This document shows positions 22,546 through 31,704 of a DNA stretch of 64,000 bases, one piece after another. Source of the DNA: Dermacentor variabilis (Eukaryota; Arthropoda; Arachnida; Ixodida; Ixodidae); NCBI RefSeq assembly GCF_050947875.1, contig NC_134570.1, positions 225,727,265 to 225,791,264 on the forward strand. Direction: 5' to 3'. The notes below the pieces were generated by a model. That model ran no database searches and was not told the DNA's origin. It saw nothing but the letters and a program-made list of their open reading frames with translations. The translations under genes were made by a program, and so were the position numbers. Every line of letters starts with the position of its first letter. Position 1 is the stretch's first letter.

Positions 22546-24774
22546 ATGGATTTGAAGTCGTTGCGCAAACCGAAATTGCTGGAGCTTGCAAGAGAGTTGG
22601 GTCTGGATGTCTCAGACAAACTCAGAAAACCTGAACTGCTAAAGGCTATTCTTGAGTTAGAAGCTGAGGATGACGAGCTGTCGGAATGCCTTGAGACCAT
22701 TGAGGAGAGGGAGACTGCAAAAAGACAGGAGCGCGAACTTAAAGAGCAAAAAGAAAAAGAAGAGCGCGAACTTAAAGAACAGAAAGAAAAAGAAGAGCGT
22801 GAACGTAAAAAACAGAAAGAGCGAGAGCAACAAGAGCGTGACCGTCAACACGCTTTGGAAATGAAGCGTCTTGAGGTAGAGATGGAACGCGCTCGTAATG
22901 GAAGTCAGGCACACGGTACAGGAGAACGCGTATTGTTCAAAATGACTGACCTGATGCGGCCGTTTAAGCTTGGAGAGGACATTGGTTTGTTCCTGGTTAA
23001 CTTTGAGCGAACGTGCGAGAAGCAGGGGTTCTCTCGGGAAACGTGGCCACAGCGCTTGCTCACTTTGTTACCCGGCGAGGCGGCCGACGTAGTCGCTCGC
23101 TTGGATAGAGAGGAGGCAGAGGATTTCGACAAAGTAAAATCGAGTCTGCTAAAGAAGTACAGGCTGTCAGCAGAGGCTTTCCGTCGGAAGTTTCGGGAAA
23201 GTGAGAAAGGCAAGAATGAGTCATATACAGAGTTTGCCTACAAGCTTATTTCAAACATGCAAGAGTGGCTCAAAGAAGAGAAAGCGTTCGGTGACCACGA
23301 TAAAGTTCTGCAGTGTTTTGGGCTAGAACAGTTTTATAGTCGGTTACCTGAGAACGTGCGGTACTGGGTCTTGGATAGGCCAGACGTTTGTACGGTGGCT
23401 AAAGCCGCTGAGCTAGCCGAGGAGTTTGTGACGCGTCGGGCTCGCGGAGCTAAGGACGGTCAAAAGGGTGAATTTGGCTCGAAGTTTGAGAGGCCGAAGT
23501 TCACACCCATGAGAGCAAAGGGGAACACGCGTAGTGAGGATGCGAGTGAAAGCAGTCCGACCAAACGTAAAGAGACGGCGGCAGCCGAAGCCGAACGCAG
23601 AAAGCGGTTCGAGATGAGGCAAGCGCGCGTGTGTTATACGTGCCAGAAGCCGGGTCACTTTTCGGCGCAGTGTCCGGAAACAACACCAAAAGTTGTGTTT
23701 TTTTCATTATGCAGCACTGACGAGAACATGAAGCTTCTCGAGCCTTACATGCGAGACCTCCTCGTGAACGGGAAAGAGTGCCGAGTGCTTCGCGATTCCG
23801 CAGCTACGATGGATGTAGTTCACCCGTCTTACGTAGAACCCCATATGTTCACGGGCGAGTGCGCATGGATCAAGCAAGCCGTGGAAGCTCATAGCGTGTG
23901 TCTGCCGGTAGCAAAAGTGCTTATCGAAGGACCTTTCGGAGCGCTTGAGACGGAGGCCGCAGTGTCATCTATGCTGCCCCCCCAGTACCCGTACCTATTT
24001 TCGAACAGGTCCGATCTCCTCCTGCGCGAGAAGGGGCTTTTGTTTGGTGAGGCTAGCGTTCAGGCCTTAACCAGATCGAAGGTTCGGGAGCTCGCTGCAA
24101 AGGCGGTAGTTGCGGGGCCGACGTTATCGAACAATGAAAAAGGGTCAGAGGTGCAGCAAGCTGACGAACTGAATAAAATTGAGCCTGTAGCGTTGAAGGC
24201 GCCAGATACTGGAGAGGAAAATCCCGATGCGGGAAAGTTAGAAGAGCTATCTACAGATTTGCTCATCGCGCCTACGTCAGACGGACTTGATAGGTTGCTA
24301 AAAGTCAGCCGGTCGGCTTTGATAGCCGAGCAAAAGAAGGATGGTAGCCTAGAAAACATACGCTGCAATGTCAAGGAAGGTATCGCCAGGAAAAATGCGC
24401 GTTTTGTGGAAAGAGGTGGAGTCCTGTACCGGAAGTATCTAGACCGCAGAGGAGTGGAGTTCGATCAGCTGATCGTTCCTCAATGCTATCGTCAGGATCT
24501 GTTGCGCATGTCGCACGGGGGTTCGTGGTCCGGACACCTAGGAGTTAAGAAAACTAAGGACCGTCTCTTGCAAGAGTACTATTGGCCAGGGTGTTTTCGG
24601 GACGCAGACCATTTCGTGAGGACATGTGACACTTGTCAGCGGGTGGGCAAACCAGGGGACAAATCAAGGGCGCCGTTGAAATTGGTACCTATCATTACGG
24701 AGCCTTTTAGACGGCTCGTTATTGATACAGTGGGACCTCTGCCGGTAACAGCCACGGGGTACAGACAATTTTGA
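22546..24774 (+). CDS. gag-pol (5' part): gag-protease-integrase N-terminal part of the Gmr1-like element (742 aa)
   Basis: Residues 1-45 form two helical repeats (LRKPKLLELARELGL, LRKPELLKAILEL) resembling a SAP-type module. Residues 50-118 are a highly charged K/E/R coiled coil. Residues 130-205 are the capsid N-terminal part, and 212-295 align with the SCAN domain (FRRKFRESEKG..., then LEQFYSRLPENVRYWV). A zinc knuckle C-x2-C-x4-H-x4-C is at 363-376. A retropepsin-like active site, LRDSAAT, has its aspartate at 417, with the usual G replaced by A. The integrase zinc-binding H-H-C-C is at 657, 664, 694 and 697, and the first catalytic aspartate is at 727 (VIDTVGP). The frame then stops inside the integrase core and continues one frame over in the next ORF. 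The ATG at 22546 is chosen as the first good-context start after the leader. Confidence 0.9.
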   Translation: MDLKSLRKPKLLELARELGLDVSDKLRKPELLKAILELEAEDDELSECLETIEERETAKRQERELKEQKEKEERELKEQKEKEERERKKQKEREQQERDRQHALEMKRLEVEMERARNGSQAHGTGERVLFKMTDLMRPFKLGEDIGLFLVNFERTCEKQGFSRETWPQRLLTLLPGEAADVVARLDREEAEDFDKVKSSLLKKYRLSAEAFRRKFRESEKGKNESYTEFAYKLISNMQEWLKEEKAFGDHDKVLQCFGLEQFYSRLPENVRYWVLDRPDVCTVAKAAELAEEFVTRRARGAKDGQKGEFGSKFERPKFTPMRAKGNTRSEDASESSPTKRKETAAAEAERRKRFEMRQARVCYTCQKPGHFSAQCPETTPKVVFFSLCSTDENMKLLEPYMRDLLVNGKECRVLRDSAATMDVVHPSYVEPHMFTGECAWIKQAVEAHSVCLPVAKVLIEGPFGALETEAAVSSMLPPQYPYLFSNRSDLLLREKGLLFGEASVQALTRSKVRELAAKAVVAGPTLSNNEKGSEVQQADELNKIEPVALKAPDTGEENPDAGKLEELSTDLLIAPTSDGLDRLLKVSRSALIAEQKKDGSLENIRCNVKEGIARKNARFVERGGVLYRKYLDRRGVEFDQLIVPQCYRQDLLRMSHGGSWSGHLGVKKTKDRLLQEYYWPGCFRDADHFVRTCDTCQRVGKPGDKSRAPLKLVPIITEPFRRLVIDTVGPLPVTATGYRQF
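23179..23430 (+). other. SCAN-like capsid domain within gag
   Basis: Gag residues 212-295 show the hallmarks of SCAN: an aromatic/basic start (FRRKFRES), a central helix with QEWLKEE, then LEQFYSRLPENVRYWVLDRP, and a final AAELAEEFV helix. In vertebrate zinc-finger proteins the same fold mediates dimerisation. Published work traced SCAN to the capsid of Gmr1-like elements; the match here is by eye. Confidence 0.75.
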
Positions 24775-27041
24775 CTGTGATCTGCCCAGCGACAAAGTTC
24801 CCTGAAGCAGTGCCGCTTAAAGAACTCAGCTCAGTTGAGATAGTCAATGCACTACTGTCCATATTTGCGCGAGTTGGTTTTCCTGCGGAAATCCAATCAG
24901 ATCAGGGCACAGTGTTTACTAGCGCTTTGACGACAACTTTTCTCGAAAGGTGTGGGGTAAAGCTGTTACGCAGCTCAGTGTACCACCCACAGTCGAATTC
25001 CGTTGAGAAGCTCCACTCCGTCATGAAGCGCGTGTTGAGAGCATTGTGTTTTGAACATCGAACTGACTGGGAGCTGTGTCTGCCTGGGGTGATGTTTGCA
25101 TTAAGAACCGCGCCGCATGCAGCTACGGGGTTTTCGCCAGCTGAGCTGGTGTACGGTCGCTCGCTTCGGTCTCCGCTTCGCATGCTTCGAGAATCGTGGG
25201 AAGGCAGGGGCGACGACCCAGTCGTGGTGGAGTACGTGCTTAAGCTCCTCGAACGCTTAAGAAGGGCACAGGAGTTGTCAGGTGAAGCAATGGCAAAGGC
25301 CCAGCAGAGGGCCAAGGTTTATTATGATCGGACAGCCAGGGCCCGTCGTTTTGAGGTGGGCGATGAGGTCATGATATTGCGCACATCGCTAAACAACAAA
25401 CTAGACGTGCAGTGGGAGGGCCCAGCACGAATTGTTCAGAAACTGTCGGACGTTAACTACGTGGTAAGTCTGCCAGGAAAGCGGAAAGCACAGCAAGTTT
25501 ACCACTGTAATCTGCTCAAACCTTATAGACAAAGGGAAGCAGTGGTGTGCATGATGGTAAACGTTCCTGAAGAGCTTCCGGTCGAGCTTCCGGGACTAGG
25601 CTCAGTGACGAACAGGGAAGACACCGGTCAAGTCATTAGTGACCTTATCAGTAAAGCACCGCTGTCGCCTGAGCAGAAAACCGAACTACACCAGCTATTA
25701 CAAGAGTTTCAAGGTCTGTTCTCTGAGAGGCCTGGTAGGACTTCTGTACTTACTCATGATATAGAACTTACCTCCCCCGAGCCAGTACAATCCAAGGCGT
25801 ACCGGGTGTCACCCCGCCAGAGCGATATTATGGAGGCTGAGGTAAAGAAAATGCTACAGCTCGGTGTTATTGAGGCAGGTGAGAGTGATTATACCTCCCC
25901 TTTGATTTTAGTTGAGGTACCGGGCAAGGAACCTCGTCCTTGCGTCGACTACCGCAGGCTTAATTCCATCACTAAGGATCAAATTTATCCGATCCCTAAC
26001 ATCGAGGAGCGCCTTGAGAAAGTTAGTAGCGCTCAGTTTATTTCCACCCTAGATCTTGTCAGGGGTTATTGGCAGGTTCCACTTACAGAAGAGGCTAGTA
26101 GGTATGCGGCGTTCATTTCACCAATGGGAACATTCCGTCCTAAAGTGTTGAATTTTGGTTTGAAGAACGCGCCATACTGTTTTTCAAGCCTCATGGATAA
26201 AGTGTTGCGGGGACAGCAAGAATTCGCTTTACCGTATCTAGACGACGTAGCGATATTCTCCGCATCCTGGTCTGAGCATATGGCACACTTGCGGGCAGTG
26301 CTAACCCGCCTGCGCGAAGCGGGCTTGACAGTCAAGGCTCCTAAGTGCCAGTTAGCACAGGCCGAGGTTGTCTACCTCGGTCACGTGATTGGTCAGGGTC
26401 GTCGCCGCCCCTCTGAAATAAAGGTGGCCGCTGTGCGAGACTTCCCGCAACCGCGCACGAAGACCGATATTCGGTCGTTCTTAGGTGTCGCCGGCTACTA
26501 TCAGAGGTACATCCCCAGGTACTCTGATATCGCGGCTCCCCTGATGGATGCTCTAAGAAAAACAGAGCCTCAAACAGTCGTCTGGGACGAGACAAAGGAA
26601 AGAGCTTTTAGCGCCCTAAAGAGTGCCCTAACAAGCCAGCCTGTGCTACGATCGCCAGACTATACAAAAGGGTTCATTGTTCAGTGCGATGCTAGTGAGC
26701 GAGGCATGGGCGTTGTACTGTGCCAACGGGAAAATGGAGAAGTAGAACACCCCGTCCTGTATGCTAGTCGTAAGCTGACCAGTCGTGAGCAGGCGTACAG
26801 CGCCACCGAGAAAGAGTGTGCATGTCTCGTGTGGGCCGTTCAGAAATTGTCATGCTATCTAGCCGGCTCGAGGTTTATCATTGAGACGGATCACTGCCCT
26901 CTCCAATGGCTGCAGACCATCTCTCCCAAAAATGGCCGCCTCCTGCGCTGGAGCCTCGCTTTGCAACAATATTCCTTTGAGGTGCGTTACAAAAAGGGGA
27001 GTCTCAACGGTAACGCCGATGGCTTAAGCCGAAGCCCCTAA
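24750..27041 (+). CDS. pol (3' part): Integrase core, reverse transcriptase and RNase H of the Gmr1-like element (756 aa from 24771)
   Basis: Numbering from codon 24771: integrase second aspartate at 44 (IQSDQGT) and glutamate at 79 (SNSVEKLHS), only 34 residues between them. The GPY/F-type module (VQWEGPARIVQKLSDVNYVV) is at about 213-232, and there is no chromodomain. RT spans about 320-545, with the first aspartate at 428 (STLDLVRGYW), FGLKNAPYCF at 462-471 and YLDD at 489-492. RNase H has all four acidic residues: D640, E680, D707, D750. The protein ends NADGLSRSP. There is no good ATG at the beginning: the frame is the continuation of the preceding ORF after a single-base shift near 24750-24772, so in the active ancestor both would have been one polyprotein. 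Other than that shift the sequence is intact. Confidence 0.9.
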   Translation, partial: SHGVQTILTVICPATKFPEAVPLKELSSVEIVNALLSIFARVGFPAEIQSDQGTVFTSALTTTFLERCGVKLLRSSVYHPQSNSVEKLHSVMKRVLRALCFEHRTDWELCLPGVMFALRTAPHAATGFSPAELVYGRSLRSPLRMLRESWEGRGDDPVVVEYVLKLLERLRRAQELSGEAMAKAQQRAKVYYDRTARARRFEVGDEVMILRTSLNNKLDVQWEGPARIVQKLSDVNYVVSLPGKRKAQQVYHCNLLKPYRQREAVVCMMVNVPEELPVELPGLGSVTNREDTGQVISDLISKAPLSPEQKTELHQLLQEFQGLFSERPGRTSVLTHDIELTSPEPVQSKAYRVSPRQSDIMEAEVKKMLQLGVIEAGESDYTSPLILVEVPGKEPRPCVDYRRLNSITKDQIYPIPNIEERLEKVSSAQFISTLDLVRGYWQVPLTEEASRYAAFISPMGTFRPKVLNFGLKNAPYCFSSLMDKVLRGQQEFALPYLDDVAIFSASWSEHMAHLRAVLTRLREAGLTVKAPKCQLAQAEVVYLGHVIGQGRRRPSEIKVAAVRDFPQPRTKTDIRSFLGVAGYYQRYIPRYSDIAAPLMDALRKTEPQTVVWDETKERAFSALKSALTSQPVLRSPDYTKGFIVQCDASERGMGVVLCQRENGEVEHPVLYASRKLTSREQAYSATEKECACLVWAVQKLSCYLAGSRFIIETDHCPLQWLQTISPKNGRLLRWSLALQQYSFEVRYKKGSLNGNADGLSRSP

Positions 27042-27526
27042 CGTAGGAATCAGCCTCAAAATTGTTTGTTACTGATGTTTTTCTTCCTGAGGCAGGATTT
27101 TTTTTAACATATTGCTTTTGTTTAGTGTTTCAAAGTGATGATATGCTTTCTAGTGCAATTTTCCAATTTGTGGACGCGTTCTGAGTGATGCTAGACTACT
27201 GTAAGGAACTAGGCAGTGGTATAAAAAGGGGAAAGAGCCTGGCAGGGCTTAGTGAGGGTTGTGCCGTGCTTGCTGACTGAGCGGTTGAGTTTCAGCGTAG
27301 TTCTAACGCTTGCCGGGAACGAGAACAAGAATGTGAACTCTCCCGAAGTCACTTTGCAGTGTCCCGTGCGAACCTGAACGAGAGAACGAGGCCTTCTCTG
27401 TGCGCTGCGCTCAAGAAACGTCGAGGGACGCCCGACTTCGGTTATGAGCATCATCGAGCGACATCCCTCCGGACAGCGGATGCAGTCCCCTGTCCATCGG
27501 GATCTCCTTCCCCCGGCGGGGCGGTC
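27042..27526 (+). other. 3' interval of the Gmr1-like element
   Basis: It is noncoding, with no envelope-like ORF. A T-rich stretch at about 27070-27120 is followed by a second TATA-like box (tataaaaag, 27220-27228) and then 300 bp of GC-richer sequence. The last bases before the LTR (ccccggcggggcggtc) are G-rich and may serve as the polypurine tract, though it is interrupted. Confidence 0.6.
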
Positions 27527-28273
27527 TGTTACGTTTCGCCTACGACGCGCGGTTTAGCCGGCGCGACTGCAACAAAGCGGCAGACATTTTGGCCCGTTCG
27601 GCGTCGCCGCTACGCTCCCCGCCAAGCGCGTCCAGGCATGTTCCGATGCCACGTGTCTTCATGTGCGTGTGTGAGTGTATGTGCCATTGTGCCCGACCGG
27701 AGGCGCTACGAGAGTAGAAGTCACCTTCTCCTCCCAGCCATTGTGCCCGACCGAAGGCGCTACGAGAGTAGAAGTCTCCTTCTCCTCCCAGCCATTGTGC
27801 CCAACCGAAGGCGCTACGAGAGTAGGAGTTACCTTCTCCTTCCAGTCTTTGTGCCCGACCGGCGGCGCTACGACAGTATGCGTCACCTTATCTCATTGTA
27901 CAATCACGTGCTCGTCTATTGAGGGGTTCCTTCTTGCCCTCAACTGCGAGAGTATAAAAGCAGCTGCCCCCGGACGCCAAAGGAGGGCTCCGATTTCTTC
28001 TGTTGAGAAAAGTGCACTCCCGTCTCTCTACTTCGGTCAACCTGACCGCCAACTCTTTGCGATGTTAAAATAAACAAGTTGTTTTGTTGTTACCAGTCGA
28101 CTCATGCTTTGCCGGGACCTTCGGATGCTTCCAGTTGTACCCCAGGCCGCCAGGCCAACGCTACCCTTGGGGCTTGCGACCCAGGTGCAACAACGGGCGT
28201 CAGCGCCGAGTTCCCAACAGGTCGTACCATCGGTGCGACCACAACAACCGTTGCCATCGGTGGGATCCAAACA
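27527..28273 (+). repeat. 3' LTR
   Basis: Same 747-bp length as the 5' LTR. I count three substitutions: g to a in the third tandem unit (cccgaccg versus cccaaccg), c to t in ctcccag versus ttccag, and a to c in cggtaaacc versus cggtcaacc. It is followed directly by ctat. Confidence 0.95.
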
Positions 28274-28277
28274 CTAT

Positions 28278-28809
28278 GTAGTAAAAAAAATTAACAGTGC
28301 CGCCCGAAATGCGAAGCACCGATTCCGACAGCAAATTTGTAGACAGCTGTACGAAGCGAGGGTAGTAGATTTATTGGCTGTATAAACTTGTGAAAATTTG
28401 CTTACTAACTAAATTAACAATAATAGAATGCGTAGCCGTGACTCAACGAGGACGTAGGAACAGACAGACACACAGAGACGGCGCTGTCTCTGTGTGTCTG
28501 CTTCTTTCATCGTCCTTGTTCACTCGTGCTTACACATTGTATCATGTATTCAAACCAACTAGCCCGCAACGTGTTTCAATTAAATTAACCAGCATGGTGT
28601 CATGCGCGCACAGGCAAATGTTACGGGGAGTACTAGCTCAACAGTAAACGTTTAGCACTTGGCTAGTCAAGAGTGGACAGGGCACGCAGGTTTTGGCAGC
28701 TCTTTCAGACCGACAGAAGAGACTGTGACTCAGCCCCTGTTCGTAACATTATCCCCGGCTGGTGAAGCACCGTCCCGGTGCTGGTTGTGTTCAAAATGGG
28801 TTGTCACAG
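28278..28809. other. Spacer with a hairpin-forming inverted repeat
   Basis: No gene was recognised. It contains the perfect inverted repeat at 28465-28500. The interval 28645-28809 is probably the decayed 3' end of gypsy B. Confidence 0.45.
28465..28500. repeat. Perfect 15-bp inverted repeat
   Basis: The arms cagacacacagagac (28465-28479) and gtctctgtgtgtctg (28486-28500) are exact complements around ggcgct. Weaker pairing continues outward (gaggacg versus cgtcctt). Confidence 0.8.
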
Positions 28810-28814
28810 TTGTA

Positions 28815-30150
28815 ACGCTTAAGGCGGGAAACATGTATGATGTCACTTCGAGGTATGGCCGTCGATGAAGTGGATGCTATGGGATTTAAAGGTGACAGGA
28901 GTCACGTGGTGCTGCACGTGGTAGGGCCCTGCGTACCGAGACATTAAATTTTCGGAGAGGCCGACAGGACCAGATGGGATCTAGAGGACGCGATAGCCCG
29001 GTGGAAAAGCAGTATCCCGGTATCGACGATCGTAAATGGACTTTTATGCGGTCTGCGATGACAAGAGCGGAGCGCAGGCTACTGTGCGCGCGACGAGCGC
29101 ACGCGTGATGGTATCTTGCGCGTAGGAAGTCGTCGACAAGGACGCCGGATCAGAAGGGAGCAGGGTGTCAAATGGTAATAAGGGATGGCGGCCATATAAA
29201 AAATAGAAGGGTGAGTAGCCGGAAGTATCATGATGCGATGAGTTGTATGCAAATGTGACGCACAGAAGGGCAACGTCCCAACCGTGGTGATCGTCTAAAA
29301 CGTACATGGAAAGCATGTCAGTCAGTGTACGGCTCAGGCGTTTGGTGAGGTGCTTGGTTTGAGGGTGATATGAGGTGGTGAAGTTTTGATGAGTACATGA
29401 TCGAAGTAGATCGTCCATCACACGATACAGGATGTAGCGACCGCGATCTGTAAGTAGGTGACGTGAAGCACCATGTTGGAAGGTGACGTCGTAGAATGGG
29501 AAGTCGGCTACATCCGTGGCGCAGCTGGTTGGCAGCGCTCTGGTAAGTGCAAATCCCGTGGTATAATCCATAGCGACTGCAATCCATTTGTTGCCTTTCG
29601 TGGAAATTGGAATGCGGCCGAGAAAGTCGAGGCCCAGAAGATCAAACGGCTCTCTCGGAATGTTAGTTGGCTGAAGGATGTCAGCAGGTTGAGTAGGAGG
29701 TTTCTTGCGGCGCTGACACAGGTCACAAGATGTTAGGTAGCGGCGAACGGAATGATAAAGGCCCTTCCAGAAGAAATGCCGTCGTATGTGATCATAAGTT
29801 CTCCAGTCGCCTAAGAGCGCAGAAGTTGCGGCATCATGAAAATAGACGAGTGTTTCTCTGCGTAGATAAAGCGGGACAACTAATAGGAGTTCTGCGCCGT
29901 CGGGGTACATGTTGCGCTGGTAAAGAACATTGTCCTGAAGCAAGAACAATTTGAGTGAGGAGTCGAGGGTACCGTATTGCGAACTGTCAATAAAAGAGAG
30001 CAACAATAGATCTCTACGTTCTTCGTCGACCACATGGGTGAATACTGGTAAGACGTAGGTGTCAGGATCTGTCTCAGTGGAGTCGGATTGTTCAATGGGG
30101 TGACGGGATAGACAGTCGGCGTCAGTCTGTAACTTGCCATTTTTATACAC
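28815..30150 (-). pseudogene. gypsy B RNase H end and integrase, mostly open
   Basis: The 368-codon frame 30150-29044 starts in the RNase H tail (LQTDADCLSRHP), then passes the variable tether. It enters the zinc-binding region (YFHDAATSALLGDW, where the second histidine of the usual H-L-G is lost, and CDLCQRRKKPP), then LLGLDFLGRIPISTKGNK with the first aspartate, LLTDRGRYI with the second, and YHPQTKHLTKRLSRT, where the expected glutamate of N-G-L-T-E is a lysine. So the catalytic triad is incomplete. After a frameshift the GPY/F module (MSRYAGPYHVQHHV) is readable near 28930-28890. Confidence 0.75.
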
Positions 30151-30295
30151 AACCGGAAACGTGTGCTACTGTTATAACGACCACGCCTCCCTGTAGAGCC
30201 TTTTTGTTGAGACCCAGCCGAGCACATGACGGTCTTTTATGACCGCGAACGACCGTCCATATAGGCAGGAACAGAGTTTCGCGACAGCCCGCCAC

Positions 30296-31105
30296 TCAGT
30301 AGTAGTGTAATCTTTCCGACTGTGACAGGAGGCGACTAGCATACGCTATCACACTGTTAGCTCCGTTCTGTGTTTGGGCGGGGATAGCACCTATGCCATG
30401 GCCGCTTGCGTCGGTGCGAAGCTCCGTTCTAGCAGCTGGGTCAAAATGAACTAGCAGAGGCGGTAATGTAAGGGCAGAAATTAGCGATGCAAAGAAGTCG
30501 CTTGATCCATGCGCCAAGGTCGCATCCTTTTTGAGGAGGTCCATGAGCTGTCTAGCAATGTCTGCGAAGGTGAGAACAAAGCGGTGAAAGAGCAGAGCCC
30601 AAGTAAGCTGCGTACTTCATTGGTGGACCGCGGAACCGGGAACTCACGGACGGCATGGACTTTGTCAGGGTCTGGTTGGACACCCGTGGCATCAACTGGG
30701 TGTCCAATTAATTTGATCTGAGAGCGCCCAAAGGTGCACTTAGAGGAATTGAGCTGGATACCAGCCCGGCGGAATATGTCGAGAATGGCCGACAGACGAC
30801 GGAGATGGCTCTCAAAACTGGGCGAGAAAACGATGACGTCGTCAAGATAACAAGGAGAGGTCGACCATTTAGGACCGCGTAGGAGAGTGTCTATCATGTG
30901 TTCGAAAGTTGCAGGAGCGTTACACAACCCAAATGCATGACCTTAAATTGGTAGAGGCCGCCGGGTGTGATAAAAGCGGTCTTCTCGCGGTTGCGGTCAT
31001 CGACGGCAATTTGCCAGTAGCCCGAGCGGAGATATAGCGATGAGAAATATCTGGCACCAAGGAGGAAGTCGAGCAAATCATCAATTCAAGAGAGAGGATA
31101 CACAT
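30296..31105 (-). pseudogene. gypsy B reverse transcriptase and RNase H, decayed
   Basis: RT is split over three frames. The first has GARYFSSLYLRSGYWQIAVDD, in which the catalytic aspartate of S-x-D-L-R-S-G-Y-W-Q-I is a tyrosine. The second has CNAPATFEHMID and CYLDDVIVFSPSFESH, with the Y-L-D-D intact, and continues to RSLLGLCSF. The third begins RNase H (HFDPAARTELRTDASGHGIGA). The loss of the first aspartate alone would abolish polymerisation. Confidence 0.78.
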
Positions 31106-31351
31106 CCTTCTCCATTACCCGATTGACATGGCAATAATCGATGCAAAACCGCCAGCTGTTGTCCCTCCTTTTCGCAAGCAGCATAGGGGACCCTCAAGGG
31201 CTGAAGGAAGAATGCATCACATCTCTGTCAAGCATTTTCTCTACCTCCTTTTGGATGACTTGGCGCTCAGAGTAAGAGACTCGGTAAGGGTGCTTGTGAA
31301 GGGGGCTGTCGTCTCCAGTGTCGATGCGGTGGGCCACGACGTGTGCGCGGC

Positions 31352-31624
31352 CTAGTGGACTGTTCTCAAAATCAAAAACGTCAAGGTAAGAAAATTAGAC
31401 AGCACGGAATGCTTCACTTTGGGAAGGTAAGAGGTTACTCGCAGAGTAGGAGAGGCAGCAGGTTTGAGCATTTTTTGTAGGCGGTGTCGGAGTGTAGACC
31501 TCATAACAGATATATGGGTGCCGGTATCAATGAGGGCAGTAACGGTCCCCCCGTCGACGAGAACACCGAGCAAATTGCGTCTTGAAGTGAGGGTAAATAC
31601 AGGTTTTTCGGTCCTTGTCGTCAA
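31352..31624 (-). pseudogene. gypsy B protease
   Basis: The segment GVLVDGGTVTALIDTGTHISVM carries the D-T-G active site of a retropepsin-like protease (codons at 31520-31528, minus strand). It would act as a dimer to cleave the polyprotein. The frame is open for 90 codons but ends before the second conserved block, which appears decayed. Confidence 0.75.
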
Positions 31625-31704
31625 TGCAATCTCCCCTACCGGAGCTGCACTGGTTATTTGCCCGGGTGGTGGCCAGAGTAAGAGGGAAGAGGGAGAGCTA
31701 CCGC

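Larger units (their letters stand above)
21480..28277 (+). mobile_element. Gmr1-like Ty3/gypsy retrotransposon with integrase upstream of RT
   Basis: Two 747-bp direct LTRs (21484-22230 and 27527-28273) start tgttacg and end caaaca, and are bounded by the 4-bp duplication ctat (21480-21483 and 28274-28277). Between them lie a 315-bp leader, two overlapping reading frames and a 485-bp 3' interval. The protein order is gag (with SCAN-like capsid and one zinc knuckle), protease, integrase, reverse transcriptase, RNase H. RT and RNase H sequences are gypsy-like, so the order is the reverse of ordinary gypsy elements and matches the Gmr1 group. There is no envelope-like ORF. By my reading the LTRs differ at three positions, which implies a recent insertion. 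One frameshift in the integrase is the only obvious break. Confidence 0.93.

Noticed and set aside
22657..22914. Minus-strand leucine/phenylalanine-rich ORF opposite gag
   Set aside because: It is the antisense of the K/E-rich coiled coil of gag and only looks like a membrane protein.
24750..24790. Programmed frameshift between two pol proteins
   Set aside because: The junction falls inside the integrase catalytic core, not between domains, so a mutation or assembly error is more likely; kept only as a checkable finding.
27042..27526. An envelope gene in the Gmr1-like element
   Set aside because: No ORF of adequate length, signal peptide or membrane segment exists between RNase H and the 3' LTR; it is a retrotransposon, not an enveloped form.
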